Origin: CAVQGF01 sp045807945
GTDB taxonomy: Bacteria > Acidobacteriota > Terriglobia > Terriglobales > Acidobacteriaceae
Reading direction: 5' to 3'
DNA: 15,036 bases
NCBI GenBank assembly: GCA_045807945.1
Contig: JBJMGI010000096.1
Coordinates: 1 to 15,036 of the forward strand
The translations under genes were made by a program, and so were the position numbers. Below, piece by piece: positions 6,429-13,809 of the stretch. How positions within the stretch are numbered: the stretch's first letter is position 1; every line of letters starts with the position of its first letter. The notes below the pieces were generated by a model. That model had not been told where the DNA came from. It searched no databases and was given only the letters and a program-made list of their open reading frames with translations.

Positions 6429-6461
6429 ATGGAGTCCTGTTCCCACAGGGCTCCATTTTTT
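6429..6461 (+). terminator. Strong intrinsic terminator after the four-cysteine protein
   Basis: The stem pairs ATGGAG-T-CCTGT (6429-6440) with ACAGG-G-CTCCAT (6445-6456) through 12 base pairs, one of them a G-T wobble, around a TCCC loop. A run of six T follows (6456-6461). It ends the MerR-type/four-cysteine transcription unit. Confidence 0.9.
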
Positions 6462-6584
6462 GTGCAATTTTAGGGTACGGATGGATGCGGAAACAGCATC
6501 TAAGTAGATGGAAGTAGCCGCTCTGGGCGCCGATTTTGTGCAACTTTGGAGCTCTTGCGGTGTCTATAAAGCAGGAGAAGCAGT

Positions 6585-6803
6585 ATGCAGAGGTGGTTCT
6601 TGCCATTGACGGTGTTGGGCCTGGGTGGTTTGGGGCTGCTGGCGCTGAGCGATCGCGGTCAGGACGCCATTCAATGGGCCATGGACAAGCTGGATGAAGC
6701 GCCTGACCAGTTCAACGACTGGAACGCGCGCGCCCAGGAAGAACTCGATCGCATTCAGCTGGCACTGAATCGGGTAGCCGAGTCGCTCGAAACCGCGCAG
6801 TAA
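6585..6803 (+). CDS. Small single-span membrane protein, 72 aa
   Basis: The N-terminus MQRWFLPLTVLGLGGLGLLAL forms one glycine-rich membrane helix (about 5-21). Residues 22-72 are charged and helical with heptad-like spacing (EELDRIQLALNRVAESLE), probably an amphipathic or coiled-coil tail facing the cytoplasm. No family is recognised. AGGAG lies at good distance from the ATG (AGCAGGAGAAGCAGT). The upstream stretch from 6462 has no convincing promoter. The gene converges on the carbinolamine dehydratase gene with 35 bases between stops. Confidence 0.7.
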   Translation: MQRWFLPLTVLGLGGLGLLALSDRGQDAIQWAMDKLDEAPDQFNDWNARAQEELDRIQLALNRVAESLETAQ

Positions 6804-6813
6804 GCGCCGGCAA

Positions 6814-6833
6814 GCCTTCGCGACCGCGAGGGC
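6814..6833. terminator. Hairpin in the gap between convergent genes
   Basis: GCCTTCGC and GCGAGGGC form an 8-bp stem with one wobble pair around GACC. It nearly fills the 35-bp gap between the membrane-protein stop and the dehydratase stop. No T-run follows on either strand, so its role as a bidirectional terminator is tentative. Confidence 0.35.
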
Positions 6834-6838
6834 AATCC

Positions 6839-7123
6839 CTATTCGTTCCCCACAATCTCATTGATCGTGCCGGCCATCTTCAGGTCGCGCTTCGTTACGC
6901 CTCCGGAATCGTGCGACCACAGCGATAGCGTGACCTGGTTGTAGTGGATCGAGATGTCGGGATGATGGTTCGCTTTTTCGGCTGCCTCGGCGATTCGGTT
7001 CACGAAGGCCATGGCAGCCAGGAAATCAGGGAACTTGAAGCTGCGTTCGATTGCTTTGCCGGAGGGATTCCAGCCGGGAAGGTCTTTCAGGGCAGCTTGG
7101 ATTTCGGTGTTGGTGAGGGGCAT
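6839..7123 (-). CDS. Pterin-4a-carbinolamine dehydratase
   Basis: This enzyme dehydrates 4a-hydroxytetrahydrobiopterin so that the pterin cofactor of aromatic amino acid hydroxylases can be recycled. The 94-residue length is typical. The family motif is complete: E49-(x3)-H53-H54-P55-D56, Y61-N62, then LWSHDSGGVTKRD with H71 and D80. The N-terminal LPGWNP segment is also typical. The ATG at 7123 has no obvious Shine-Dalgarno sequence. No phenylalanine hydroxylase is in the window, so a role in phenylalanine catabolism cannot be confirmed from context. Many bacteria carry the gene alone, where other functions have been proposed. Confidence 0.93.
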   Translation of the reverse strand: MPLTNTEIQAALKDLPGWNPSGKAIERSFKFPDFLAAMAFVNRIAEAAEKANHHPDISIHYNQVTLSLWSHDSGGVTKRDLKMAGTINEIVGNE

Positions 7124-7284
7124 GGCTCATTGTATTCACAGCACTCACCTCAGGATTGAATCAGTATTGCCAGTCGGATTCTTCGTCGGGCTAATGCCCT
7201 CCTCAGGAATGGCAGTCGTGAACGGTACGCATTTTCGCGATTTAAGAACCCTCAGAGGAGGACGCCCGTGCCTACACGATCCAG

Positions 7285-8385
7285 TTAAACGGTGGCGTTG
7301 GCGGTGCGTTGCGGGTAGGCAAAGCGAAAGAGCTGGGAGCTAATCTCGCGGCGCAGGTCGGCCCAGAGGGAATCGGGCATAGCCACGAAGATGTCGACGA
7401 CCTTGGGATCAAACTGTGTGCCGCCGAACTTCATGATCTCGGTGCGGGCGGCGGCGAAGGTTTGGGCCGGGCGGTAAGGACGGTCGGAGGTAATAGCGTC
7501 GAGCGTATCCGCGACGGAGAAGATACGTGCCCCCAGTGGAATCTCTTCGCCTTTCAAGCCACGCGGATACCCCGTTCCATCGAATTTTTCTTGGTGCGAG
7601 TAAACGATCTCGGCGGCTTCAGAGAGGAACGGGATTTTGCGAAGCATCTGGTAGCCGCGAAGGGCGTGTTCCTGCATGATCGCGGTTTCGTCCTTTGTGA
7701 GCGGGCCGGGTTTGCGCAGGATGGCATCGGGAATCGCCATCTTTCCAATATCGTGCAGGAAGGCGCCGCGAGCGATGATGCGAATCTTGTCGGGAGCAAG
7801 TCCCATGGCACGCGCCATCGCGATGGTGAAAGCGGTTACGCGCTTGGAGTGGCCCTCGGTCTCAGCGTCTTTTAAGTCGAGGGCGTCACCAAGGGCTTCG
7901 AGAGTGATGTCGTACGAGCGCTCTAGGTCTGTCATTGCCTGGCGGAGCTGCTCGGTGCGCGCCGCGACCAGCGACTCGAGGTTAGCTTGGTAGGCCTTAT
8001 TTTCCGACTTCAGGCGGCGCATTTCGAGCGCTCGACTTACAGCAGCTAAAAGCTGCTCACGCTCGAACGGCTTCAGGAGGTAATCGTAGGCGCCGTTGCG
8101 GATGGCGGCGAGAGCGACGGAGATATCGTGTACCGCGGTGACCATGATGACGGGCAGATCGGGGTAGCCTGTCTTGGTCTGCTCGAGGAGGCCGATGCCG
8201 TCGAGGTCGCGCATCATCAGGTCGGAGAGCATGAGGTCGAACTCTTCGCCGGAGTGGAGAATATTCAGCGCCTCCATGCCGGAGGAAGCCTGACGGGTCA
8301 CATAGCCGGCCGCAGCCAGCATGGACGCGACAATCTCGCGTATTGACTCTTCGTCATCTACGACTAAAACGCGCTGCTTGGACAT
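7285..8385 (-). CDS. Response regulator with REC and HD-GYP domains (probable cyclic-di-GMP phosphodiesterase)
   Basis: The 366-residue protein has a receiver domain (about 4-120) with acidic pair D10-D11, phosphoacceptor D55, T83 and K105. A helical linker (about 121-160) follows, and then an HD-GYP domain (about 165-345). Metal-site motifs are visible: H179 (GHSKRV), HDIGK (211-215), H240, and DGTGYP (269-274) followed by GLKGEEIPLGARI and SVADTLDAITSDRPY. These domains hydrolyse cyclic di-GMP when the receiver is phosphorylated. The usual HHE before DGxGYP reads HQE here (264-266), a variant that may tune metal binding. No sensor kinase gene is adjacent. No membrane segment is present, so it is cytoplasmic. 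Confidence 0.93.
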   Translation of the reverse strand: MSKQRVLVVDDEESIREIVASMLAAAGYVTRQASSGMEALNILHSGEEFDLMLSDLMMRDLDGIGLLEQTKTGYPDLPVIMVTAVHDISVALAAIRNGAYDYLLKPFEREQLLAAVSRALEMRRLKSENKAYQANLESLVAARTEQLRQAMTDLERSYDITLEALGDALDLKDAETEGHSKRVTAFTIAMARAMGLAPDKIRIIARGAFLHDIGKMAIPDAILRKPGPLTKDETAIMQEHALRGYQMLRKIPFLSEAAEIVYSHQEKFDGTGYPRGLKGEEIPLGARIFSVADTLDAITSDRPYRPAQTFAAARTEIMKFGGTQFDPKVVDIFVAMPDSLWADLRREISSQLFRFAYPQRTANATV

Positions 8386-8419
8386 GTGGTTTGAAGCGTT
8401 TCCTTACAGAAAGAAGCTC

Positions 8420-8448
8420 ATTCTGCCACCGAAGTCTAGCAATTACAA
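8420..8448 (-). promoter_or_regulatory. Weak promoter candidate for the REC-HD-GYP gene
   Basis: On the minus strand, TTGTAA (8448-8443) and CAGAAT (8425-8420) are separated by the optimal 17 bases; each matches its consensus at four of six positions. Transcription would start near 8413, about 27 bases before the ATG at 8385. Confidence 0.3.
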
Positions 8449-8815
8449 CGAGAATAACCCGAAGGTAAACATGAGGAGCAAACCTAGTAACCAAGATGAC
8501 ATCTATTTCCAGAACGCGAGTTTTGTTCCTGATTTTGAGCCGTTTGTCTCGTGGAATTTGAGCAACTCAGATTCAGATAGATTTTACCTACCTTAGGCAA
8601 AAGGTGTGTACGCGGATACCACTTGTTGGGTTTCTCCTGCTTCAATCGTTCTCCTCCCCTCGCGCAATCCACGCTGACTGATCAAGAGAATCTGCCGTTA
8701 ACAATTGTTTACCGTCATCAAGCCTTTGGTTCTCAAGGGGTTCACGCATCAGTAACTTGCGGCGACCGCCCGCCGCCCGATTTCGTCTATTGGCATATGG
8801 GAGTGGCTGGTCAAG

Positions 8816-8824
8816 TGCTATTAA
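8816..8824 (+). promoter_or_regulatory. Extended -10 promoter candidate for the sigma-like gene
   Basis: TGCTATTAA contains the extended -10 dinucleotide TG, one spacer base, and TATTAA (four of six matches). No good -35 hexamer lies at normal distance. The start of transcription would be about 43 bases before the ATG at 8874. Confidence 0.25.
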
Positions 8825-8873
8825 CCAACCCGCAGGACACACGATCCTGGCTTTTGAAATCAGAGGAGACAGA

Positions 8874-9395
8874 ATGGCGAATACATATCAAGATGCGAAG
8901 CTGAACGCACTGGCTGGGTTCTTGCCGGCTGAAGTTACCGCCGATGTAGAGGCGATGCAGGAAGCGTTCGAAGCCAACCGGCACCGCATTTACTCGCTGG
9001 CGTTTTGGATGACCGACAACGAGCTGAGCGCTGAAGAGCTTATGGCCGCTACTTTTGGCCGCGCCTTCGCCGCGAGCGACGGCCCGTCTGCTGATGCGAT
9101 CGACGCGGCGTTGCTGAGCGAGATCCGCAAAGAAGTTGCTGTCGGTCCGCTGACATTGAGCTGCGCGCCTTGCAGCGAAGTGAAGAATGTGCGCGAAAAC
9201 ACGCTGCGTGTTCATCTGGAGCGCGCCGTGCTCCAACTACCCATAACCGAAAGATTGATTTTCTTGCTGCACGACGTTGAGTCTTACGAGCACGCCCGCA
9301 TCGCGAAGCTGATCGGAATCTCGGAAGCTGAGTCGGTGCAAGGTCTGCACCAGGCGCGTCTGCGGATGCGCGAGTTGCTGGCCACGATGAACTAA
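8874..9395 (+). CDS. ECF-type sigma-70-like protein
   Basis: The 173-residue protein has the layout of an extracytoplasmic-function sigma factor. Residues about 30-67 resemble region 2 (EANRHRIYSLAFWMTDNE, then AEELMAATFGRAFA). Residues about 112-170 resemble region 4, with LPITERLIFLLHDVESYEHA and IAKLIGISEAESVQGLHQAR forming the DNA-binding helix-turn-helix. The region 2 match is loose: the usual AEDxxQETF reads AEELMAATF, so promoter melting may be altered. No zinc-binding or anti-sigma gene lies beside it. The ATG at 8874 has a strong CAGAGGAG ribosome binding site; the frame stays open upstream to about 8757 without support. A strong terminator follows at 9436. Confidence 0.65.
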   Translation: MANTYQDAKLNALAGFLPAEVTADVEAMQEAFEANRHRIYSLAFWMTDNELSAEELMAATFGRAFAASDGPSADAIDAALLSEIRKEVAVGPLTLSCAPCSEVKNVRENTLRVHLERAVLQLPITERLIFLLHDVESYEHARIAKLIGISEAESVQGLHQARLRMRELLATMN

Positions 9396-9435
9396 CGATT
9401 TCTCCTTGTGTTGTTGTCTCTCTCCTGTCTGACTC

Positions 9436-9465
9436 TCGCCCCTCCAATGGAGGGGCGAATTTTTT
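9436..9465 (+). terminator. Strong intrinsic terminator after the sigma-like gene
   Basis: A perfect 10-bp stem, TCGCCCCTCC with GGAGGGGCGA, encloses the loop AAT and is followed by A and six T (9460-9465). It lies 41 bases past the sigma-like stop, so that gene is probably transcribed alone. Confidence 0.92.
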
Positions 9466-9565
9466 GGACTGGCCGTCCAGGCGTTCGCGCTCGGCGCCGA
9501 TTTGTTGAATTGCCTATTTGCTCATTCCGCATGAAGTCTGGATAATCCTCGGCGGAGGATTTCCG

Positions 9566-11383
9566 ATGCGACTGGCTGTGCTGGTCTCGATCTGCCTTGT
9601 GACGATGTTGGCGGCTGCCCAAAACAAGACTCCCGCAAAGAAGTCGGCGCCCGCCGACAAGAATGCCTTGTTCAATCATCTAGCTGACCAGTTTTTGAAA
9701 GAGCAGTTGGCGATGAATCCCACGAGCGCTTCCGAGGCTGGGTACCACAAGCACAAGGGCGCAGACGGAAGAGTGATCGAGCTCGACGCGGTGCTTGACG
9801 ATTTCAGTCCGGCAGCGATGCAGCGGCAGGTGAAGTTCTATAAGACTTGGCAGGCGCGGTTCGCGAAAGAGACGCCGGTTGCGAAGCTGGGTCCAAACGA
9901 GGCGGCAGATCGGCAGTTAGTAGATGATCAGATCGCGTATCAGCTCCTCGAACTGCAAGCGATACAAAATCGGCGGCATAATCCCACCGCCTTCGTCGAA
10001 GTTGTCGGCGACTCGTTGTTCCTGCCGCTGACACAGACGTACGCTGAAAAAGGTGTTCGAGTGGGGCACGCGCTCGCGCGCATGCAGCAGATCCCACGGG
10101 CGGTCGCGCAGGCAAAAGAGCTACTGCTCGATTCCGATCCGATCTTTATCAAAGTCGCGAAAGAGGAGAACGAAGGCAATCGCGACACCATTGAGAACAC
10201 GGTCAAGGAGCAGATCACGCCGGGTTCGAAGCTGGAAGCCGAATACAAGCGCGCCGTGCCGCCCGCAATCGCAGCGCTGAAGGACTTCGATACGTGGATG
10301 GACGACGTCCTGGCAAAGCGCAAAACCGACCGTACCTGGCGGTTGGGGAAAGACTGGTACGCAAAGAAATTCAAAGTCGTCATGGAGACGATCGAGACTC
10401 CGGAGCAGTTGGCCGCGGCAGCCGACGCGGAGCTGACGAAGCAGCGCGGGCAGATGCTGGAGTTGGCGATCCCACTCCATAAGCAGTGGTACCCGCAGCA
10501 TTCGGACCACTCTGAGCTGAGCGCGGCCGAGCGTGAGAACGTGATCCTGAAGGAAGTGCTCGACAAAATCGGCGATGACCACCCGAAAAGGGATGAGTTG
10601 ATCGACGCCGTGAAACGGGACCTGGAAGGGATCAAGCAGTTCATCCGCGAGAAGAAGATCGTCTCACTCAGCGAGCGCGACAACATGAAGGTGATCCCCA
10701 CGCCGTCGTTCATGCGGGGTATCTATTCGGTCGCCGGCTTCCACAGTGCGCCGCCGCTCGAGCCGAAAGCCGAGGCGCAGTACTGGGTGACGCCGATCGA
10801 TCCGAAGATGCCGGAGGAGAAAGCCGAATCGAAGCTGCGCGAGTACAACAACTGGATGCTGAAGTGGCTCTCTATCCATGAGGCGCTTCCGGGTCACTAC
10901 ATACAGGCAGAGCATGGAAACAATATCCAGCCGGAATCGCGGCGGGTGTTGCGCAATGTGTTTGGCAACGGAGCCAGCGTTGAAGGTTGGGCGGAGTATA
11001 TCGCGACAGTAATGACTGACGAGGGCTACATGAATCACGATCCACGGTTTGTGCTCAGCCGAAAAAAGGTGTTGCTGCGCGCAATCGCGAACACCATCCT
11101 CGACGTGAAGTTGCAAACCATGGGCATGACGGACGAGCAGGCGATGGACCTGATGATGAATCGCTGCTTCCAAACGCGGGCTGAGGCGGAAGGGAAGCTG
11201 CAGCGGGCGAAGCTCAGCTCCGTCCAGTTACCGAGCTACTACTTCGGATACCGCGCGTGGATGGATTTCCGCGAGCGGTATCAGAAAGCACATTCGCAAG
11301 ATTACAATATGCAGAAGTTCCACGATGCCGTGCTGGATATGGGGCCACTGCCGGTGGATGGGATTGAGCGGCTTATGAAGTGA
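9566..11383 (+). CDS. Exported DUF885-family protein (metallopeptidase-like)
   Basis: The 605-residue protein starts with a clear signal peptide (MRLAVLVSICLVTMLAAAQ, likely cleaved near AAA-Q), so it acts outside the cytoplasm. A Lys/Pro/Ala-rich segment precedes the folded domain. The DUF885 hallmarks are present: a zinc-site-like motif HEALPGH at 438-444 and, about 30 residues later, VEGWAEYIA with E473 and E477. This order resembles HExxH-type metallopeptidases, although the exact substrate of the family is largely unknown. The ATG at 9566 follows GGAGGA at good distance. A TTG at 9518 in the same frame would place charged and glycine residues before the signal peptide and is rejected. 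It is transcribed separately from the sigma-like gene, behind its terminator. Confidence 0.92.
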   Translation: MRLAVLVSICLVTMLAAAQNKTPAKKSAPADKNALFNHLADQFLKEQLAMNPTSASEAGYHKHKGADGRVIELDAVLDDFSPAAMQRQVKFYKTWQARFAKETPVAKLGPNEAADRQLVDDQIAYQLLELQAIQNRRHNPTAFVEVVGDSLFLPLTQTYAEKGVRVGHALARMQQIPRAVAQAKELLLDSDPIFIKVAKEENEGNRDTIENTVKEQITPGSKLEAEYKRAVPPAIAALKDFDTWMDDVLAKRKTDRTWRLGKDWYAKKFKVVMETIETPEQLAAAADAELTKQRGQMLELAIPLHKQWYPQHSDHSELSAAERENVILKEVLDKIGDDHPKRDELIDAVKRDLEGIKQFIREKKIVSLSERDNMKVIPTPSFMRGIYSVAGFHSAPPLEPKAEAQYWVTPIDPKMPEEKAESKLREYNNWMLKWLSIHEALPGHYIQAEHGNNIQPESRRVLRNVFGNGASVEGWAEYIATVMTDEGYMNHDPRFVLSRKKVLLRAIANTILDVKLQTMGMTDEQAMDLMMNRCFQTRAEAEGKLQRAKLSSVQLPSYYFGYRAWMDFRERYQKAHSQDYNMQKFHDAVLDMGPLPVDGIERLMK

Positions 11384-11490
11384 GCGCCGCTTCGCACAGC
11401 CGAGGACGGCTGTGCCACACAAAGCAAATGCAGATCCCTCGACGCGCGCTCGCTGGGACTCGCGCTTGCTTCGGGATGACTTCGGTGGAG
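11384..11490. repeat. REP-like intergenic segment between convergent genes
   Basis: The 107 bp between the DUF885 stop and the radical SAM stop contain a perfect 9-bp hairpin, GCACAGCCG and CGGCTGTGC, around AGGA (11394-11415), followed by CACAC. Next comes a GC-rich stretch with alternating CGCG/GCTCGC-type words ending in TTCGGGATGAC. I believe segments of this type recur between genes in acidobacterial genomes; that is recollection and not shown here. There is no T-run, so terminator activity is uncertain. Confidence 0.5.
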
Positions 11491-12621
11491 TTAGCTAACG
11501 ATGGGGAAGTGAGATTTCTTTTCGTTCGGAATGAATGGGTGTGAGGCGATCTGGCCTTCGAAGCCTGAGCTGAAGCGGCCGGGGAGTTTCGTCCCGCAGG
11601 TTGGGCAGGCACCCTCGCCAGTCAAACGATAGCTGCGGATGCGGTAGCCGTAGCGCTCGATCAGAGTTTCGCCGCATTGCACACAATGAGTGTTCTCCCA
11701 ATGGCCGACGCGTCCGGGCAGATTGCCCGGGTAGATGTAACGCAGTCCTGACTGCTTGCCGATTGCGGCGGCGCGGAGCAGGTCTTCCGCGGTGGTATTG
11801 CGCTGGTCAGTCATCCGGTAATCCTGGTGGAACGCGGTGACGTGCCAGGGAATATCCGGCGAGACTCCAGCGACGAATTCGGTCAGGCGGCGGATCTCGT
11901 CATCGGAATTGTTGAAGCCGGGGATGAGCAGGGTAACGATCTCCAACCAGAATCCGATCTGGTGAATGCGCTTGATGGAGTCTAGGATGGGCTGGATGCG
12001 TCCGCCGAGCTTGCGGTAATGGGCATCGTCGAAGCTCTTCAGGTCGACCTTGTACACATCAATGTGCGGGCGAATGTATTCGAGGACCCGCGGAGTCGCG
12101 TTGCCATTCGAAACGAACCCGGTCATCAGGCCGGCGGCGCGAGCTTCCTTGAAGATCGCGACCGCCCACTCGCTGGTGATCAGCGGCTCGTTGTAAGTGC
12201 TGACCACCACCTTTGCGCCTTGCGCGAGTGCATCTTCAACCAATGCTTGGGGTGTGGCGGCCAATGGGGCCGCCACGGCACTTGGATCGCGCAGCGCCTG
12301 CGAGGTCACCCAGTTCTGGCAATAGGAGCAATGCAGATCGCATCCGAGCATGCCGAAGCTGTAAGCGAGGGCGCCGGGAATGGCGTGGAAGAACGGCTTC
12401 TTCTCGATGGGGTCGCACTGGACGCCGCCAACGTATCCCCAGGGAACATAGAGCTTGCCACCCCGGTTATAGCGGACCTTGCAGACGCCGGCCTGGCCTT
12501 CAGGGATCGGACACGCGTGCCCGCAGGAGTAGCAGCGCAGCCGGTTGCGGTCGAGTTGCTCGACCAGCTCGGGCGCAGCCTCACGGACGTGGGAGTCGAG
12601 GATGTCTTTGAGCGCAGGCAT
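11491..12621 (-). CDS. AmmeMemoRadiSam-type radical SAM enzyme
   Basis: Radical SAM proteins use a [4Fe-4S] cluster to cleave S-adenosylmethionine and generate a radical. The 376-residue sequence has the cluster motif C94-(x3)-C98-(x2)-C101 (GCDLHCSYCQNW) within a PflA-like barrel, plus VVSTYNEPLI and GFVSNGNATP, which belong to the SAM-binding and substrate core. An N-terminal cysteine set (C30, C33, C37, C47) and a C-terminal pair of CxxC motifs (CVQCG and CPTCG) suggest extra metal sites. This arrangement is typical of the family that co-occurs with Memo and AMMECR1 proteins. Those partners are not in the window, and the substrate of the family is unknown. The ATG at 12621 has no clear Shine-Dalgarno sequence. 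Confidence 0.85.
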   Translation of the reverse strand: MPALKDILDSHVREAAPELVEQLDRNRLRCYSCGHACPIPEGQAGVCKVRYNRGGKLYVPWGYVGGVQCDPIEKKPFFHAIPGALAYSFGMLGCDLHCSYCQNWVTSQALRDPSAVAAPLAATPQALVEDALAQGAKVVVSTYNEPLITSEWAVAIFKEARAAGLMTGFVSNGNATPRVLEYIRPHIDVYKVDLKSFDDAHYRKLGGRIQPILDSIKRIHQIGFWLEIVTLLIPGFNNSDDEIRRLTEFVAGVSPDIPWHVTAFHQDYRMTDQRNTTAEDLLRAAAIGKQSGLRYIYPGNLPGRVGHWENTHCVQCGETLIERYGYRIRSYRLTGEGACPTCGTKLPGRFSSGFEGQIASHPFIPNEKKSHFPIVS

Positions 12622-12660
12622 CTGAGGGGATTCTACTGCGGTTAGATGCTCGGAAGGGCG

Positions 12661-12681
12661 GCGCGGGCGAGGCGCCCGCGC
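12661..12681. repeat. Perfect GC-rich hairpin between ald and the radical SAM gene
   Basis: GCGCGGGCG and CGCCCGCGC form a perfect 9-bp stem around AGG, followed by TCACAC. It lies in the 71-bp gap downstream of ald and upstream of the radical SAM start. Arm length, CG-AGG loop and CACAC tail match the hairpin at 11394-11415. It may end or attenuate ald transcription, although no T-run follows. Confidence 0.55.
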
Positions 12682-12692
12682 TCACACGATAT

Positions 12693-13805
12693 TTACAGCA
12701 AATCCTTCACATTCACGTACTTCACCTTTTGCGATTCGGCGACGGCGGCGTAGGTGATGTGGCCTTTGAAAGTGTTTACGCCCTCCATAAGGCCTGGATC
12801 AGATTGCAGTGCCTTCTTCGCGCCCAGATTCGCAAGCCGCATCACGTAAGGGAACGTCGCGTTGGTGAGAGCAAGGGTTGAAGTGTGCGGAACTGCGCCG
12901 GGCATGTTGGTAACCGCGTAATGCACAACGCCGTTCACGACGTAGGAAGGATCGCTGTGCGTGGTGGGGCGGGCAGTCTCGATGCATCCGCCCTGATCGA
13001 TGGCTACATCGACAATAACCGAGCCCTTCTTCATGCGCGAGACCATCTTCTTAGTGACAAGCTTGGGAGCGGAGGCGCCGGGGATGAGCACGCCGCCGAT
13101 GAGAAGGTCCGCTTTCTCCGTAGCTTGCGCAATGGCGTAGGAGTTCGAGGCTTGGGTGCGGACGTGTCCGCCGAAGATGTCGTCGAGCTCGCGCAAGCGG
13201 TTCAAGTTCACGTCAATGATAGTGACGTTGGCGCCTAGACCGAGTGCCATCTTCGCTGCATTGGTGCCGACGATGCCGCCGCCGATAATGACGACGTTCG
13301 CAGGCGGAACTCCGGGGACGCCGCCGAGCAGAATACCGCGTCCACCTTTTTCTTTTTCTAGATAACTGGCTCCGACCTGCACTGACATGCGGCCCGCGAC
13401 TTCAGACATCGGAGTCAGCAGAGGAAGCGTACGGTTCTTGTCTGTAACGGTTTCGTAGGCGATGCCGGTGACCTTCTTGGTGAGCAGCTCGTTAGTGAGA
13501 TCGGGAATCGGCGCGAGGTGAAGATAAGTGAAGAGCGTGAGGTTCGGGCGGAAGTAGGAAGGCTCGTCCCGGTACGGCTCCTTCACCTTCACAACCATGT
13601 CGGCCTTTTTCCAAACGTCAGAGGCCTTCTGCAGAATCTGTGCGCCAGCTTTCTTATATTCGCTGTCGGGCATGGAAGAGCCGGCACCGGCGTTGGTTTC
13701 GACGAAGACTTTGTGTCCGGCTTCGACGAGGGCTTGCACGCCCGCGGGCACGATGCCGACGCGGAACTCGAGGTTCTTCACTTCTTTAGGAACGCCAATG
13801 ATCAT
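12693..13805 (-). CDS. ald: Alanine dehydrogenase
   Basis: Ald catalyses reversible NAD-dependent deamination of L-alanine to pyruvate and ammonia. The 370-residue length is standard. Substrate and catalytic residues known from the family sit at the expected positions: R15, K75 and H96, with D270 in DVAIDQGG. The Rossmann fold shows GGGIVG at 175-180 and the NAD-ribose-binding acid D198. The opening MIIGVPKEVKNLEFRVG is diagnostic. No Shine-Dalgarno is visible: the 35 bases just ahead of the start are a heptamer repeat. The aldehyde dehydrogenase gene lies 84 bases upstream on the same strand, so joint transcription is possible. Confidence 0.97.
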   Translation of the reverse strand: MIIGVPKEVKNLEFRVGIVPAGVQALVEAGHKVFVETNAGAGSSMPDSEYKKAGAQILQKASDVWKKADMVVKVKEPYRDEPSYFRPNLTLFTYLHLAPIPDLTNELLTKKVTGIAYETVTDKNRTLPLLTPMSEVAGRMSVQVGASYLEKEKGGRGILLGGVPGVPPANVVIIGGGIVGTNAAKMALGLGANVTIIDVNLNRLRELDDIFGGHVRTQASNSYAIAQATEKADLLIGGVLIPGASAPKLVTKKMVSRMKKGSVIVDVAIDQGGCIETARPTTHSDPSYVVNGVVHYAVTNMPGAVPHTSTLALTNATFPYVMRLANLGAKKALQSDPGLMEGVNTFKGHITYAAVAESQKVKYVNVKDLL

Positions 13806-13809
13806 GAGT

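Larger units (their letters stand above)
8386..8873. other. Gene-free stretch between two divergent regulatory genes, with an AT-rich left half
   Basis: About 488 bp separate the starts of the HD-GYP regulator (minus) and the sigma-like gene (plus). Short open frames exist in both directions but none has a credible start, ribosome binding site or recognisable product. Roughly 8390-8600 is visibly richer in A and T than the flanking genes. I see no tRNA, riboswitch class or CRISPR repeats. It probably holds divergent promoters and possibly a long leader for the sigma-like gene. Confidence 0.6.

Noticed and set aside
8642..8842. Short minus-strand frame in the gene-free stretch (66 codons)
   Set aside because: It has no ribosome binding site, no family features and a random-looking composition.
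8757..8873. N-terminal extension of the sigma-like protein
   Set aside because: The ATG at 8874 has a strong CAGAGGAG site; the extension has no sigma-like sequence.
9465..9479. Second small hairpin (TGGAC / GTCCA) after the 9436 terminator
   Set aside because: Five pairs only and no T-run; probably incidental.
9940..10713. 257-codon minus-strand frame inside the DUF885 gene
   Set aside because: It is serine- and cysteine-rich in the manner of an antisense shadow; the plus-strand gene has a signal peptide and family motifs.
12019..12645. 208-codon plus-strand frame antisense to the radical SAM gene
   Set aside because: It is a shadow of a well-supported gene and has no domain features.
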